A stretch of DNA of 64,000 bases from NCBI GenBank assembly GCA_016214855.1, contig JACRMT010000002.1:62001-126000 (forward strand), in the 5' to 3' direction. The first letter of the stretch is position 1. Each line of letters begins with the position of its first letter. Position numbers and translations under genes: made by a program. The DNA comes from Nitrospirota bacterium. GTDB lineage: Bacteria; Nitrospirota; Thermodesulfovibrionia; Thermodesulfovibrionales; UBA6898. Under the pieces are notes generated by a model. It was not told where the DNA came from. It worked only from the letters and a program-made list of their open reading frames with translations, and made no database searches. Shown here one piece after another: positions 63,928-64,000 of this stretch.

Positions 63928-64000
63928 TTATGATCCGATCATCCCGCGGTAAAGCTCCATCACTTCATCCCTGGTCACGACCGTATCGACCTTGTATCCG
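63928..64000 (-). CDS. 3' end of a minus-strand gene, unknown
   Basis: On the minus strand a frame runs in from the right edge and ends at the stop 63928-63930, giving the C-terminus YKVDTVVTRDEVMELYRGMI-GS. The text is protein-like and no stop precedes it. Too short to name. The adjacent bidirectional terminator supports a gene ending here. Confidence 0.5.
   Translation of the reverse strand, partial: GYKVDTVVTRDEVMELYRGMIGS

Noticed and set aside
63755-63952. A 65-residue plus-strand ORF near the right end
   Set aside because: It crosses the bidirectional terminator and the G10 tract and overlaps the protein-like minus-strand frame ending at 63928.

Overview
The window looks like chromosomal DNA of a Gram-negative anaerobe, most likely a Nitrospirota (Thermodesulfovibrionia-like) or related deep-branching, sulfur-associated bacterium. 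This is an inference from gene content. The outer membrane is shown by LptD and a full type II secretion system. Menaquinone is made by the futalosine route (MqnB, MqnD). A DHH-CBS-PcnB tRNA nucleotidyltransferase fusion and a DsrC-family protein are present. No rRNA, tRNA, CRISPR array or complete insertion sequence was seen.

Layout. 1-2386: end of a secreted Ig-repeat protein with a strong terminator, a palindrome-rich spacer and an AAA/DUF4143 ATPase. 2397-14565: a TPR membrane protein, then a canonical T2SS operon gspCDEFGHIJKLMN. 14721-17610: shikimate genes aroC, aroK, aroB. 17796-24564: a diguanylate cyclase, the DHH-CBS-PcnB fusion, a small unknown protein, a YyaL-like thioredoxin-fold protein and PsiE. 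24573-31106 (minus strand): PfkB kinase, a VapC/Phd toxin-antitoxin pair, UvrC, a TPR lipoprotein, a CBS protein, and a three-gene cluster with a cysteine-less DsrC-like fusion protein. 31290-37503: a large PAS/GAF histidine kinase, its NarL-type regulator and a group-2-like sigma factor. 37638-42028 (minus): accA and dnaE. 42099-43885: a TPR-pseudokinase and an APS-kinase-like protein. 43891-52000 (minus): trpB-trpA-HD-GYP-phosphodiesterase-accD-folC-lptD. 52160-58080: DUF3842, a CooT-like protein and lipoate ligase (plus); a membrane protein, UvrD-type helicase and mqnB-mqnD (minus). 58270-62113: rpsB-tsf-pyrH-frr, a 45-residue ORF and a histone-H1-like/DksA fusion. 62114-64000: a sparse accessory end with a second toxin-antitoxin pair (HigB/HigA type), a bidirectional terminator, a G10 tract and the 3' end of a minus-strand gene.

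Three signals recur across the window. (1) Degenerate heptanucleotide tandem repeats lie in frame inside coding genes: the GspG leader, the LptD signal peptide and MqnB. A G/C palindromic element found between gspG and gspH also appears in frame in uvrC. (2) Several genes have a sigma-70-like promoter whose -10 box ends only 5-12 nt before the start codon, with no Shine-Dalgarno, which implies leaderless mRNAs (1226, 24124, 42028 minus, 42099, 52160, 63082). (3) The cluster at 29864-31106 pairs two copies of an unrecognised ~85-residue domain, one fused to a DsrC-like domain whose two redox cysteine positions are Trp and Val, with an upstream ORF that seems to carry a single-base frameshift.
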